The notes: generated from the sequence alone by a model not told the origin. A stretch of DNA of 64,000 nucleotides from Clostridia bacterium (GCA_017513245.1 JAFXGK010000007.1:1-64000); one strand, 5' to 3'; positions 41,267-50,849 are shown, counted from the stretch's first letter. A program made the numbers and translations.

Positions 41267-41629
41267 ATGAAATCATTAGCTGAGCTGCAAGCAATCAGAG
41301 ACAAGATGAAGGACAAGGTTGTTCTTCGCGAAGGCGTTGACGAGCGTCGCGTAGTTGTCGGCATGGCAACCTGCGGTATCTCGGCAGGCGCACGCCCTGT
41401 TCTTAACGCTTTCGTTGAAGGCGTTAACGCAGAGGGTCTCGCTTCCAAGGTTTCGGTAACCCAGACAGGCTGTATCGGTCTTTGCCAGTACGAGCCCATC
41501 GTTGAGGTTTACGAGGCCGGCGGCAAAACCACCTATGTTAAGATGACCGCCGAGAAGGCAAAGAAGGTTATCGATGAGCATCTTAAAAACGGCAAGGTAG
41601 TATCCGAGTATACTCTTGCTGATAAATAA
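41267..41629 (+). CDS. [2Fe-2S] ferredoxin-like hydrogenase subunit
   Basis: 120 aa thioredoxin-like ferredoxin of the type found between the HATPase and hydB genes. It has MATCGISAGARPVLNAF and QTGCIGLCQYEP, giving only three Cys (C36, C69, C73). The expected fourth ligand is absent from the CGISAG stretch, which is common in this subfamily. Electron transfer or assembly role in the hydrogenase complex is likely. The GGGAAG site precedes ATG; 21 bp to hydB. Confidence 0.85.
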   Translation: MKSLAELQAIRDKMKDKVVLREGVDERRVVVGMATCGISAGARPVLNAFVEGVNAEGLASKVSVTQTGCIGLCQYEPIVEVYEAGGKTTYVKMTAEKAKKVIDEHLKNGKVVSEYTLADK

Positions 41630-41650
41630 GCAAAAGCGGAGGTATTTTAA

Positions 41651-43465
41651 ATGATTCGTTCACACGTATTGATTTGCGGCGGTACCGGATGTACCTCTTC
41701 GGGAAGTGTAACCCTCCAGCAGCTTTTCGCTGAAAACATCGAAAAGCACGGTCTTTCCGAGGAAATCAAAATTGTTCAGACCGGTTGTTTCGGTCTGTGC
41801 GCTATGGGTCCCGTTGTTATCGTCCATCCGGACGGAACCTTCTACAGCCGTGTTCAGGCAGAGGATGTTGCTGAAATCGTTGAAGAGCATCTTCTTAAGG
41901 GCCGCGTTGTAGAAAGACTTGAGTACAGAGATGAGCAGACTGCAGACGTTAAGGGTAACGTTTCCCTGAGCGACACTGCTTTCTACAAGTCCCAGACCCG
42001 TGTTGCTCTTCGCAACTGCGGTGTTATCAACCCTGAGGAAATCGATGAATACATAGCTATGGACGGTTATGCTGCCCTTGGTAAAGTTCTCACCGAGATG
42101 ACCCCCGAGGACGTTATTAAGTGCGTTACCGATTCCGGCCTGCGCGGACGCGGCGGCGGTGGCTTCCCGACCGGCAGAAAGTGGTCCTTAACCGCTATGA
42201 ACCAGGCTCCTCAGAAGTACGTTGTATGTAACGCCGACGAAGGCGACCCCGGCGCATTCATGGACCGTTCGGTTCTCGAAGGCGACCCGCACGCTCTTAT
42301 CGAAGCTATGGCCATCGCAGGTTACGCTATCGGCGCAACTCAGGGCTACGTTTACGTTCGTGCTGAGTATCCGATTGCTGTTTCCCGTCTGCAGATCGCT
42401 ATCAACCAGGCTCGCGAATACGGCCTGCTCGGCAAAAACATCTTCGGCTCCGGCTTTGACTTCAACCTTGACATTCGTCTTGGCGCCGGCGCATTCGTTT
42501 GCGGTGAGGAAACCGCACTTATGACCTCTATCGAGGGTAACCGCGGTGAGCCCCGTCCCCGTCCTCCGTATCCGGCAGTTAAGGGTCTTTTCGGCGCTCC
42601 CACCGTTGAAAACAACGTTGAAACCTTCGCCAACATTCCGCAGATCATCCTTCGCGGCGCTGATTGGTTCGCATCTATGGGAACCGAAAGGTCCAAGGGT
42701 ACCAAGATCTTCGCTCTCGGCGGAAACATCAACAACACCGGTCTCGTTGAGATCCCGATGGGTACAACCCTTCGCCACATCATTGAAGACATCGGCGGCG
42801 GCATCCCGAACGGCAAGAAGTTCAAGGCTGCTCAAACCGGCGGTCCTTCCGGCGGTTGTATCCCCGCTTCCCTTATTGATACCGAAGTTGACTATGACAA
42901 CCTCACTGCCATCGGCTGTATGATGGGCTCGGGCGGCCTTATCGTAATGGATGAAGACACCTGTATGGTTGACATGGCTAAGTTCTTCCTTGAGTTCACC
43001 GTTGATGAGTCCTGCGGTAAGTGTACTCCCTGCCGCGTAGGTACCCGTCGTCTGCTCGAGATGCTCGATAAGATCACCAAGGGTCAGGGCACACTCGAAG
43101 ACATCGACAAGCTCGAAGAGCTTTGTAACTACATCAAGGCCAACTCTCTCTGCGGTCTCGGTCAGACTGCTCCCAACCCTGTTCTTGCAACACTTAAGTT
43201 CTTCCGTGAGGAATACGTTGCTCACGTTGTTGATAAGAAGTGCCCTGCCGGTGTATGTAAGGATCTTCTTTCCTTCTCCATCGACAAGGATAAGTGCATA
43301 GGCTGCGGTATGTGCGCAAGAAACTGCCCGGCTGACGCTATTACTAAAACCGACTATGTAGCTCCCGGTCATAAGCTCCCCTCCTACACCATCGATACCG
43401 AAAAGTGTGTTAAGTGCGGCGCTTGTATCGGCAACTGCAAGTTTAAGGCTATAAGCAAGCAATAA
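41651..43465 (+). CDS. hydB: [FeFe] hydrogenase NADH-binding subunit, NuoF-like
   Basis: 604 aa. An N-terminal thioredoxin-like [2Fe-2S] domain (ICGGTGCTSSG; QTGCFGLCAMGP) is followed by the FMN/NADH domain (GLRGRGGGGFPTG; CNADEGDPGAFMDR; GAGAFVCGEETA), a SLBB region, the [4Fe-4S] motif SCGKCTPCRVGT, and two C-terminal [4Fe-4S] ferredoxin motifs (CIGCGMCARNC; CVKCGACIGNC). This is the standard architecture of HydB in NAD-dependent, electron-bifurcating hydrogenases. Cytoplasmic complex with HydA and HydC. Codon use is markedly optimised, suggesting high expression. Confidence 0.95.
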   Translation: MIRSHVLICGGTGCTSSGSVTLQQLFAENIEKHGLSEEIKIVQTGCFGLCAMGPVVIVHPDGTFYSRVQAEDVAEIVEEHLLKGRVVERLEYRDEQTADVKGNVSLSDTAFYKSQTRVALRNCGVINPEEIDEYIAMDGYAALGKVLTEMTPEDVIKCVTDSGLRGRGGGGFPTGRKWSLTAMNQAPQKYVVCNADEGDPGAFMDRSVLEGDPHALIEAMAIAGYAIGATQGYVYVRAEYPIAVSRLQIAINQAREYGLLGKNIFGSGFDFNLDIRLGAGAFVCGEETALMTSIEGNRGEPRPRPPYPAVKGLFGAPTVENNVETFANIPQIILRGADWFASMGTERSKGTKIFALGGNINNTGLVEIPMGTTLRHIIEDIGGGIPNGKKFKAAQTGGPSGGCIPASLIDTEVDYDNLTAIGCMMGSGGLIVMDEDTCMVDMAKFFLEFTVDESCGKCTPCRVGTRRLLEMLDKITKGQGTLEDIDKLEELCNYIKANSLCGLGQTAPNPVLATLKFFREEYVAHVVDKKCPAGVCKDLLSFSIDKDKCIGCGMCARNCPADAITKTDYVAPGHKLPSYTIDTEKCVKCGACIGNCKFKAISKQ

Positions 43466-43477
43466 GGAAAGGAGCCA

Positions 43478-45223
43478 ATGAAAATGGAAATGGTTAATGT
43501 AAAAATCAACGGCATTGCCGTAAGCGTACCTAAGGGCTCCACCATATTGGAGGCTGCCCGTGCAGCTGGCGTAGAAATTCCTACCCTCTGCTTCATGAAG
43601 GAAAAGAACGAGATCGGTGCTTGCCGTATCTGCGTTGTTGAGGCTACCGGCGCTCGCGGTCTTGTTACCGCCTGCGTATACCCCGTTACTGAGGGTATGG
43701 AGGTTCAGACCAACACCGCCAAGGTTCAGGAAGCCCGCAAGACTACCCTCGAGCTTATCCTCTCCACCCACGAGAAGAAGTGTCTCTCCTGCAAGCGCTC
43801 TACAAACTGCGAGCTTCAGAAGCTCTGCCTCGAGTATGGCGTTGACGAGGATGCTTTCGCAGGCTACAAGCCCCAGTACGAGCTTGACTGCTCTTCTCCC
43901 CACCTCGTTCGCGACAACAACAAGTGCATCCTTTGCCGTCGTTGTATCGCCGTTTGTAACGAGCAGTACGTAAGCGTTATCGGCGCTAACAACCGTGGTA
44001 TCGACACCGCTGTTGGTTCGCCCTTTAATGCTGAACTCAAGGATACTCCCTGTATCTCCTGCGGTCAGTGTACCGCTGTTTGCCCCACCGGCGCTCTTAC
44101 CGAGAAGGACGACACCGATAAGGTTTGGGCTGCTCTTGCAGATCCTTCCAAGCACGTTGTTGTTCAGACCGCTCCCTCCATCCGTGCTACCCTGGGTGAG
44201 TGCTTCGGCATGCCCGTTGGTACCAACGTTGAGGGCAAGATGGTTGCTTCTCTCCGTCGTCTGGGCTTTGATAAGGTATTCGATACCGACTTTGCTGCCG
44301 ACCTCACCATCGTTGAGGAGGCTAACGAGCTTGTTGAGCGTATCAAGAACGGCGGCACCCTGCCGATGATTACCTCCTGCTCGCCCGGTTGGGTTAAGTT
44401 CTGCGAATACTACTATCCCGATATGCTCGCTCACCTTTCTTCCTGCAAGTCGCCCCAGCAGATGGCAGGCGCCGTAATCAAGACCTATTACGCACAGAAG
44501 ATGGGTATCGATCCGAAGGATATCGTTAGTGTTTCGGTTATGCCCTGTACCGCTAAGAAGTTTGAAATCGGCCGTGACGATCAGTCCGCTGCAGGCGTTC
44601 CGGACGTTGATATCGCTATCACCACCCGTGAGCTCGCTCGTATGATTCAGCGCGCAGGCCTCAACTTCACCGCTCTTCCCGACGAAGAGTTTGACAATCC
44701 CCTTGGCGAGGATACCGGCGCAGCCGTTATCTTCGGTGCAACCGGCGGCGTTATGGAGGCTGCTCTCCGTACTGCTAACGACTGGCTCACCGGCAAGGAC
44801 AACACCGACATCGACTTTACCGCACTTCGCGGCACCATGGGCCTTAAGCAGGCAAGCGTTAACATCGCAGGCAACGAAATCAAGGTTGCTGTTGCATCGG
44901 GCGCTGCCGCTGCAAAGGTTGTTATGGATCAGCTCAAGGCAGGCAACCCTGCAGGCTGGACCTTCATCGAAATCATGGGATGCCCCGGCGGCTGTGTAAA
45001 CGGCGGCGGTCAGCCCATTCAACCCCAGTCGGTTCGTGACACCGTTGACCTTAAGGCTGTTCGCGCTAAGGCTCTTTACGATCAGGATGCTGCTATGGCT
45101 ATCCGCAAGTCGCACGAGTCTCCCGTTGTTAAGAAGCTCTACGAAGAGTGGTACGACGGTTTCGGCGGCCACAAGGCTCACCACGATCTCCACACCTCTT
45201 ACGTTCCGCGCAAGAAGTATTAA
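43478..45223 (+). CDS. hydA: [FeFe] hydrogenase catalytic subunit HydA
   Basis: 581 aa, group A [FeFe] hydrogenase. N-terminal [2Fe-2S] plant-type ferredoxin (EIGACRICVVE), His/Cys [4Fe-4S] (HEKKCLSCKRSTNC), two [4Fe-4S] motifs (CILCRRCIAVC; CISCGQCTAVC), then the H-cluster loops TSCSPGW (C301), MPCTAKKFE (C357) and GCPGGCVNGGGQP (C502, C506), all intact. The C-terminal tail YDGFGGHKAHHDLHTSY is the small-subunit-like region. Produces H2 from reduced ferredoxin and NADH with HydB/HydC. Maturases HydEFG are not in the window. Highly optimised codon use. Confidence 0.97.
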   Translation: MKMEMVNVKINGIAVSVPKGSTILEAARAAGVEIPTLCFMKEKNEIGACRICVVEATGARGLVTACVYPVTEGMEVQTNTAKVQEARKTTLELILSTHEKKCLSCKRSTNCELQKLCLEYGVDEDAFAGYKPQYELDCSSPHLVRDNNKCILCRRCIAVCNEQYVSVIGANNRGIDTAVGSPFNAELKDTPCISCGQCTAVCPTGALTEKDDTDKVWAALADPSKHVVVQTAPSIRATLGECFGMPVGTNVEGKMVASLRRLGFDKVFDTDFAADLTIVEEANELVERIKNGGTLPMITSCSPGWVKFCEYYYPDMLAHLSSCKSPQQMAGAVIKTYYAQKMGIDPKDIVSVSVMPCTAKKFEIGRDDQSAAGVPDVDIAITTRELARMIQRAGLNFTALPDEEFDNPLGEDTGAAVIFGATGGVMEAALRTANDWLTGKDNTDIDFTALRGTMGLKQASVNIAGNEIKVAVASGAAAAKVVMDQLKAGNPAGWTFIEIMGCPGGCVNGGGQPIQPQSVRDTVDLKAVRAKALYDQDAAMAIRKSHESPVVKKLYEEWYDGFGGHKAHHDLHTSYVPRKKY

Positions 45224-45230
45224 TAAGCAC

Positions 45231-45269
45231 AAAACCCCTGTGACGAAAGTCACGGGGGTTTATTTTTTT
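45231..45269 (+). terminator. Terminator of the hydrogenase operon
   Basis: AAACCCCTGTGAC-GAAA-GTCACGGGGGTTT followed by TATTTTTTT. Confidence 0.88.
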
Positions 45270-45426
45270 ATAATAATTTCTCAAAAAGGAATATCAGACA
45301 GCGGTTTGATAATACTATTTAAAAGCCGTTTTTCAGGGTTTTTCTTTTGTGGCGACGCTCTTTCCCACGAGCCGCTAAAACCTTATCTTTTTCGCGGCGC
45401 GATTCTTTCGTTTTCGCATTATTATC

Positions 45427-45452
45427 GTGCTACAATACGCCCGATGGAGCAC
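45427..45452 (+). promoter_or_regulatory. Possible promoter/operator of the maltodextrin operon
   Basis: TACAAT at 45431-45436 is a good -10, but no good -35 is seen 17 bp upstream. An inverted repeat GTGCT (45427-45431) / AGCAC (45448-45452) overlaps it. A regulated promoter is plausible. The 45270-45426 stretch holds nothing else I recognise. Confidence 0.4.
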
Positions 45453-45482
45453 TTTACAAAATTTTTTACGGGAGGAATTATT

Positions 45483-46751
45483 ATGAAAAAATTTTTATCC
45501 ATCGTTTTAGCTTTACTCACCCTCTGTCTGCTGTTTAGCGGATGCGGAGGAAAGAAGGACGATACGGGAAGCGTCTATTACCTTAACTTTAAACCCGAGC
45601 AGGACGAGGCCTGGAAAAAATTAGCCTCAGCCTACACCGAGGAAACCGGAGTTGAGGTAAAGGTCGTAACCGCAGCCGAGGGCAAATATGAAGAAACCCT
45701 CACCGCCGAGATTGATAAATCTTCGGCCCCCACCCTCTTCCAGATAAGCGGCCAGATAGCGCTCGACAGCTGGAAGGACTACTGCCTCGACCTTAAGGAC
45801 ACCGACGTTTACCGCGAACTCACAAGCGACGACTTCGCCATAAAGGACGGCGACGCCGTTTACGGTATCGCCTACGTTTATGAAGGCTACGGACTAATCG
45901 TTAATAAAAAACTGCTCGAAAAAGCAGGCTATAAGGTAGAGGATATCACCTCCTTTGCAAAGCTGCGCGAAGTTGCCGAATCGATAACCGCACGCAAAGC
46001 AGAGCTCGGTTTCTCGGCCTTTACAAGCGCGGGTCTTGCCAGTTCTTCAAGCTGGCGTTTCTCGGGCCACCTTGCAAATATGCCGCTCTTTTATGAGTTT
46101 GAGGCCGACGGCATAAAGGAACAGCCGGCCACCATCAAGGGCACCTATCTCGATAATTTTAAGGCCCTTTGGGACCTTTATATAAACAACTCCACCATCG
46201 ACCCCGCAACCCTCACAAGCGAGCAAAACGACGCAGCCGTTGAGTTTAAAAACGGCAAAGCTGTCTTCTACCAGAACGGCACCTGGGAATACGGCAACAT
46301 CGCCTCCATCGGCGACGAAAACATCGGCTACCTTCCCATTTATACCGGCGTTCGCGATGAAAAGCAGGGACTATGCTGCGGCACCGAAAACTACTGGGCC
46401 GTAAACAAGACGGCAAGCGAGGCCGATATAAACGCCACACTCGACTTCCTTAAATGGGTTGTAACCAGCGAAAAGGGAACCAAGGCACTTGCCGAGGATA
46501 TGGGTTTTGTATCGCCCTTTAAGTCGGCAAAGCCGGTTGATAACGTGCTTTGCAACATTATGAACGACTACGTTGAAGAGGGCCGTTACAACGTTTCGTG
46601 GGCCTTTAACCACACCCCCAACGTTGAAACCTGGCGCAACGGCGTGGTCTCGGCGCTCGCGGCCTATTCTGCAGGCACCGGCGACTGGGAGGCCGTTAAA
46701 AAAGCCTTTATCGACGGCTGGGCAGAGCAATATAAAATTTCCCATCAGTAA
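45483..46751 (+). CDS. ABC transporter sugar-binding lipoprotein (maltodextrin type)
   Basis: 422 aa. A signal peptide (FLSIVLALLTLCLLF) ends in the lipobox FSGC (Cys ~21), so it is anchored outside the membrane. The mature part has the extracellular solute-binding family 1 layout: AWKKLASAYTEETGVEV, APTLFQISGQ, GIAYVYEGYGLIVNK, and AVFYQNGTWEYGN. With the two permeases and malQ downstream, maltodextrin or another alpha-glucan oligosaccharide is the likely ligand. GGGAGG precedes ATG 45483; longer upstream frames are not credible. Confidence 0.9.
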   Translation: MKKFLSIVLALLTLCLLFSGCGGKKDDTGSVYYLNFKPEQDEAWKKLASAYTEETGVEVKVVTAAEGKYEETLTAEIDKSSAPTLFQISGQIALDSWKDYCLDLKDTDVYRELTSDDFAIKDGDAVYGIAYVYEGYGLIVNKKLLEKAGYKVEDITSFAKLREVAESITARKAELGFSAFTSAGLASSSSWRFSGHLANMPLFYEFEADGIKEQPATIKGTYLDNFKALWDLYINNSTIDPATLTSEQNDAAVEFKNGKAVFYQNGTWEYGNIASIGDENIGYLPIYTGVRDEKQGLCCGTENYWAVNKTASEADINATLDFLKWVVTSEKGTKALAEDMGFVSPFKSAKPVDNVLCNIMNDYVEEGRYNVSWAFNHTPNVETWRNGVVSALAAYSAGTGDWEAVKKAFIDGWAEQYKISHQ

Positions 46752-46756
46752 AATTT

Positions 46757-46787
46757 TGGGCGGGCGTACGCGTCCGCCCTTTTTTAG
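46757..46787 (+). terminator. Intercistronic attenuating hairpin after the binding protein gene
   Basis: GGGCGG-GCGTACGCGT-CCGCCC followed by six T. Partial termination here would give more binding protein than permease, a common arrangement. A second hairpin TGCGGC-GGA-GCCGCA (46802-46816) precedes the next ribosome binding site. Confidence 0.75.
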
Positions 46788-46831
46788 CCTTTAATTAACT
46801 CTGCGGCGGAGCCGCAAAAGGAGGAGTTTTT

Positions 46832-47725
46832 TTGAAAAAACTCAAAAAACACAACCCGTCTCGAATTGCCGCAGGCAGCACTCGTAAAAGTGTAAAACGG
46901 TATGGCGCGCTGTTTTTGCTGCCGACCGTGCTGGCCTTTATTATCGGCTTCGTGTGGCCCTTTGTGTGGGGCATTTATCTTTCTTTTTTCCGCTTCCGCA
47001 CCCTGCGGTTCACGAGCTTTACGGGACTGGACAACTATAAAAGCGCCCTTTCTGACAGCGCCTTTTTCCGCTCGCTCGGATTCACTTCGGCCTTTACCGT
47101 GGTGTCGGTGCTGGTAATAAACCTTGTCGCGTTTTTCATCGCCTATGCGCTCACCCGCGGCATACGCGGCGAGGGCGGCTTCCGCACCATATTTTTTATG
47201 CCAAATCTAATAGGCGGCATCGTGCTCGGATATATATGGAAAATAATTTTAGACGCCGTGATTATCGAATACCTGGGCTCGGCGCTGGCGCTTAATGCAA
47301 CCTACGGCTTTTGGGGACTTGTGTTGCTGGTTTCGTGGCAGCAGATAGGCTATATGATGATAATCTACGTCGCAGGCCTTCAAAATATCCCCGGCGAATA
47401 CGTCGAGGCCGCACGCATAGACGGCGCCTCTTCTTGGCAGTTGCTGCGCCATATCACTCTGCCTTCCATTATGCCGTCTGTCACCATCTGCACCTTCCTC
47501 TCGCTTACAAACGGCTTTAAGCTCTTCGACCAGAACCTTGCCCTCACGGACGGCAAGCCCTTCCGCGAGACCGAAATGGTGGCGCTTAACATCTATAAAT
47601 CCTTCTATGAAAGCACAACCAATATGGGCGTCGGTCAGGCCAAGGCGGTAATTTTCTTTATTATCGTGGTCGTAATCGCCCTTTCGCAGCTTTACTTTAC
47701 CCGCAGAAAAGAGGTGCAGGCATAA
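46832..47725 (+). CDS. ABC sugar permease, MalF-like
   Basis: 297 aa, TTG start with AAAGGAGGAG five bases upstream. About six membrane helices (from YGALFLLPTVLAFIIGF). The EAA loop that contacts the ATPase is EYVEAARIDGASSWQLLRHITLP (~190-212; quoted for its EAA-G signature). Forms the membrane channel with the next permease. One-base overlap (TAATG) with it. Confidence 0.92.
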   Translation: MKKLKKHNPSRIAAGSTRKSVKRYGALFLLPTVLAFIIGFVWPFVWGIYLSFFRFRTLRFTSFTGLDNYKSALSDSAFFRSLGFTSAFTVVSVLVINLVAFFIAYALTRGIRGEGGFRTIFFMPNLIGGIVLGYIWKIILDAVIIEYLGSALALNATYGFWGLVLLVSWQQIGYMMIIYVAGLQNIPGEYVEAARIDGASSWQLLRHITLPSIMPSVTICTFLSLTNGFKLFDQNLALTDGKPFRETEMVALNIYKSFYESTTNMGVGQAKAVIFFIIVVVIALSQLYFTRRKEVQA

Positions 47726-48567
47726 TGAATAATCGTTCGCTTTCGGGACGCCTGCTTACGGCCTTTTTTGCGTTGCTTTCGGCCGCCTGGGTGGCGCCCG
47801 TAATCGTCGTGCTTTATAACTCCTTTAAAACCAACGACGGTATTAAGTCATCGCTTTTCTCACTGCCAACCGCCGACACCTTTGCAGGACTCGATAACTT
47901 TATAAAGGGCATCACCTTCGGCGGCTACCCGTTTTATAATTCGGTTTTTTACAGCCTCGTTATAACCGTTCTTTCGGTGGCTCTCATACTTCTTTGCACG
48001 TCCATGGCCGCTTGGTACATCAGCCGTGTTGACAGTTTTCTTTGCCGTGTAGTATACTATCTTTGTATTTTTTCGATGGTTGTTCCGTTCCAGATGGTTA
48101 TGTTTACCCTCTCGAACACAGCCGACCGTCTTTCTCTCAACACCCCCTACACCATCCCGATAATCTACCTCGGTTTCGGCGCAGGACTGGCGGTTTTCCT
48201 TTTTACTGGCTTTGTAAAAAGCATTCCGCTCGACGTTGAGGAGGCGGCCGCAATCGACGGTTGCACCCCCTTGCAGACCTTTTTCCTCGTCGACGTGCCG
48301 ATTATGAAATCAACCTTCATTTCGGTCGGAATTCTGCAGATTATGTGGATTTGGAACGACTATCTTTTGCCCTATCTCGTGCTGGATAAGACGGTTTATA
48401 AAACCATCCCTATTCACATTCAGTACCTGCAGGGCAGCTACGGTCAGGTAGACTACGGCGCCACAATGGCGCTTATTATCCTCTGCCTGCTGCCAATAGT
48501 AATAATTTATTTCCTCTGTCAGAAGCACATTATAAAGGGTGTGCTTTCGGGAGCTGTTAAAGGATAG
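47725..48567 (+). CDS. ABC sugar permease, MalG-like
   Basis: 280 aa, about six membrane helices (from LLTAFFALLSAAWVAPVIVV). The EAA loop is VEEAAAIDGCTPLQTFFLVDVP (signature in part). Partner of the MalF-like permease. No ATP-binding subunit gene is in the operon, so a shared MsmK/UgpC-type ATPase from elsewhere must energise it (known practice in Firmicutes). Five bp before malQ. Confidence 0.92.
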   Translation: MNNRSLSGRLLTAFFALLSAAWVAPVIVVLYNSFKTNDGIKSSLFSLPTADTFAGLDNFIKGITFGGYPFYNSVFYSLVITVLSVALILLCTSMAAWYISRVDSFLCRVVYYLCIFSMVVPFQMVMFTLSNTADRLSLNTPYTIPIIYLGFGAGLAVFLFTGFVKSIPLDVEEAAAIDGCTPLQTFFLVDVPIMKSTFISVGILQIMWIWNDYLLPYLVLDKTVYKTIPIHIQYLQGSYGQVDYGATMALIILCLLPIVIIYFLCQKHIIKGVLSGAVKG

Positions 48568-48572
48568 TTTTT

Positions 48573-50069
48573 ATGCGCAAAAACGGTATTTTGATGCCTA
48601 TTTTCTCGCTGCCCTCGCGGTACGGAATCGGCACGGTAGGAAAAGAGGCTTATCGCTTTGTCGACTTTTTGGAGGCGGCAGGACAAAGCTGCTGGCAGAT
48701 TCTGCCCATCGGCCCCACCTCGTTCGGAGATTCGCCCTATCAGTCTTTTTCGACCTACGCGGGCAACCCTTATTTTATAGACCTTGAAGAGCTGATTTCA
48801 GCCGGTCTTATTACCGCCGCGGAGGCCGATGCCGCCGATTTCGGCAGCGACCCTTTTTCTATCGATTACGGCCTTTTGTATCAAAACCGTCTTCCCCTGT
48901 TGGAGACCGCCTTTTCCCGCTTTTCGGAAAGCGACGAATACCGTGAATTCTGCCGCCGAAACGCCTATTGGCTTGATGATTACGCCCTTTTTATGGCTCT
49001 TAAGGACCGCGAAGGCGGCCGCAGCTGGACCGAATGGCCCCAGCCGCTCAAAACCCGTGACGATGCCGCTCTGGCGGCCGCTCGCGAGGAACTTTCCTAC
49101 CGCATAAATTTCTATAAATTCTTACAATTTACTTTTTCGGTGCAGTGGCATTCGCTAAAATCTTATGCAAACAAAAAAGGCATCGAAATAATCGGCGATA
49201 TCCCGATTTACGTTGCGCTTGACAGCGCCGACGTTTGGGCAAATACCGACTGCTTCCAGCTCGATTCTTCGCTCACCCCGAAGGCCGTCGCAGGCTGTCC
49301 GCCCGATGCCTTTTCGGAGGACGGTCAGCTTTGGGGCAACCCCCTTTACGACTGGGCAAAAATGAAGAAAAACGGCTACGAATGGTGGTGCCGCCGAATG
49401 GCCTATGCTCTCTCGGTTTATGACACCGTTCGAATCGACCATTTCCGCGGACTTGAGTCCTACTACTCCATCCCCTACGGCGACGCAACCGCCAAAAACG
49501 GCGTTTGGAAAAAAGGCCCCGGTATGTCGCTCTTTACCGCGCTCAAATTAAAGCTCGGCAGCCGCCTTCCCCTCATCGCAGAGGACCTCGGTTATTTAAC
49601 CGACGCCGTGCTGAAACTCTTAGACCGCTCGGGCTTCCCCGGTATGAAGGTGCTGCAGTTTGCCTTTGACTCACGCGAGGAAAGCGATTATCTCCCACAC
49701 AACTATCCGCGCAACTGCGTGGTCTATACCGGCACCCACGATAACGATACCATTCGCGGCTGGACCCACTCGGCAAATAAGAGCGACGTCAAAACCGCCT
49801 ATCGCTACCTCGGAATTCCCGAGGGCGAAAGCCTCGTCTGGCCCTTAATGCGCGCCGCGATGTCATCGGTAGCCGACACCTGCATTCTTATGATGCCCGA
49901 CCTTGTCGACCTCGGCAGCGAAGGCCGCATCAACACCCCCGCTACAAGCGAGGGCAACTGGCTCTGGCGAATAGACGGCGGCTGTATAAACGATTGGCTC
50001 GCAAAAATCATCTACGACCACACCGCCCTTTACGGCCGACTGAATAAAGCCAAAAAAGCAGAAGAATAA
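48573..50069 (+). CDS. malQ: 4-alpha-glucanotransferase (amylomaltase, GH77)
   Basis: 498 aa, normal for MalQ. Transfers alpha-1,4-glucan segments between maltodextrins, releasing glucose; cytoplasmic. Motifs: ILMPIFSLPSRYGIGTVG at the N-terminus, GDIPIYVALDSADVWAN, the nucleophile region VRIDHFRGLESYY, acid/base LIAEDLGYLT, and TGTHDNDTIRGW with the transition-state Asp. It defines the upstream transporter as an alpha-glucan importer. Weak ribosome binding site (AAAGGATAG). Confidence 0.96.
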   Translation: MRKNGILMPIFSLPSRYGIGTVGKEAYRFVDFLEAAGQSCWQILPIGPTSFGDSPYQSFSTYAGNPYFIDLEELISAGLITAAEADAADFGSDPFSIDYGLLYQNRLPLLETAFSRFSESDEYREFCRRNAYWLDDYALFMALKDREGGRSWTEWPQPLKTRDDAALAAAREELSYRINFYKFLQFTFSVQWHSLKSYANKKGIEIIGDIPIYVALDSADVWANTDCFQLDSSLTPKAVAGCPPDAFSEDGQLWGNPLYDWAKMKKNGYEWWCRRMAYALSVYDTVRIDHFRGLESYYSIPYGDATAKNGVWKKGPGMSLFTALKLKLGSRLPLIAEDLGYLTDAVLKLLDRSGFPGMKVLQFAFDSREESDYLPHNYPRNCVVYTGTHDNDTIRGWTHSANKSDVKTAYRYLGIPEGESLVWPLMRAAMSSVADTCILMMPDLVDLGSEGRINTPATSEGNWLWRIDGGCINDWLAKIIYDHTALYGRLNKAKKAEE

Positions 50070-50088
50070 CGGCCCCATAATTACGTAC

Positions 50089-50122
50089 AAAAAAGATGCA
50101 CGAAAATTTCGTGCATCTTTTA
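50089..50122 (+). terminator. Terminator of the maltodextrin operon
   Basis: AAAAGATGCACGAAA-ATTTCGTGCATCTTTT followed by AATTTT. Confidence 0.85.
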
Positions 50123-50189
50123 ATTTTATCGTATGCCGTACCGTTCGATAAATTCTTGCTTTTCTAACCGCTTGCCTTATTGGATTTTG

Positions 50190-50774
50190 TCACTTCAGGT
50201 TCCCTTTTTTAATGTTCTCTCTAATAATGCGGTCTGTTATTTCAAATAACCTTTCAGACCCTAGCTTTGTTTTGCTCTGGCGGTTATAAACCTGTTCGGC
50301 CGTTACGTTATGCTCTCGCCAATCTCCGCCGTTGTTGCTGTTGTTCAAAATGAGCGGTTGAAGATTGTCCATAGCGTGGGCAAATTTTGCTTCGGCAGTT
50401 TCATAGGCTTCGAACTCGTCAAAGAGCGCTATCAGCTCGGTTGCTTGCTCCTCGGGCAAAATGGAAAAAATTCTTTCTTTTGCTGCGTCTTCACGCGCCT
50501 TTTGCGTTTTCAGGCTTTCCGCATCGTATGCATAGGTATCTCCTGCATCAATCTCCACGATGTCGTGAATTAAGCACATAATCATTACCTTGGCAATATC
50601 GATCTCCTCGTTGGCATACTCCTTTAAGAGATACGCCATAACCGCCATATGCCAGGAATGCTCGGCATCATTTTCATTTCTGCCGTTACCCGATAAATGC
50701 GTTTGCCTGAATATGTTTTTTACCTTGTCGATTTCCAAAGAAAACGCCAACTGCTTATCTATGCGCTTATCCAT
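50190..50774 (-). CDS. HD-domain 5'-nucleotidase (YfbR/HDDC2-like)
   Basis: 194 aa from ATG 50774 (AGAGG upstream). HD-superfamily metal ligands are visible: ENDAEHSWHMAVMA (~35-48) and MCLIHDIVEIDAGDTY (~68-83), and a later Asp in HAMDNLQPLI. The family dephosphorylates deoxynucleoside 5'-monophosphates. Stand-alone gene in the cytoplasm. Confidence 0.88.
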   Translation of the reverse strand: MDKRIDKQLAFSLEIDKVKNIFRQTHLSGNGRNENDAEHSWHMAVMAYLLKEYANEEIDIAKVMIMCLIHDIVEIDAGDTYAYDAESLKTQKAREDAAKERIFSILPEEQATELIALFDEFEAYETAEAKFAHAMDNLQPLILNNSNNGGDWREHNVTAEQVYNRQSKTKLGSERLFEITDRIIRENIKKGNLK

Positions 50775-50849
50775 TAAATTACCTCTTTGTTTTCTGTTTT
50801 TACGGTCGGTTGTATTATAACATAAAACGACTGACAAATAAATAGATAA

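Noticed and set aside
42988..43080. Second, separate hydrogenase-type operon promoter inside hydB
   Set aside because: No -35/-10 pair with correct spacing; continuous short gaps support one operon from 37027 to 45223.
42188..45253. A 1021-codon open frame on the minus strand opposite hydB and hydA
   Set aside because: It is an antisense shadow caused by the strongly biased codon use of the highly expressed hydrogenase genes; it has no ribosome binding site and a repetitive Val/Leu/Ser-rich translation.
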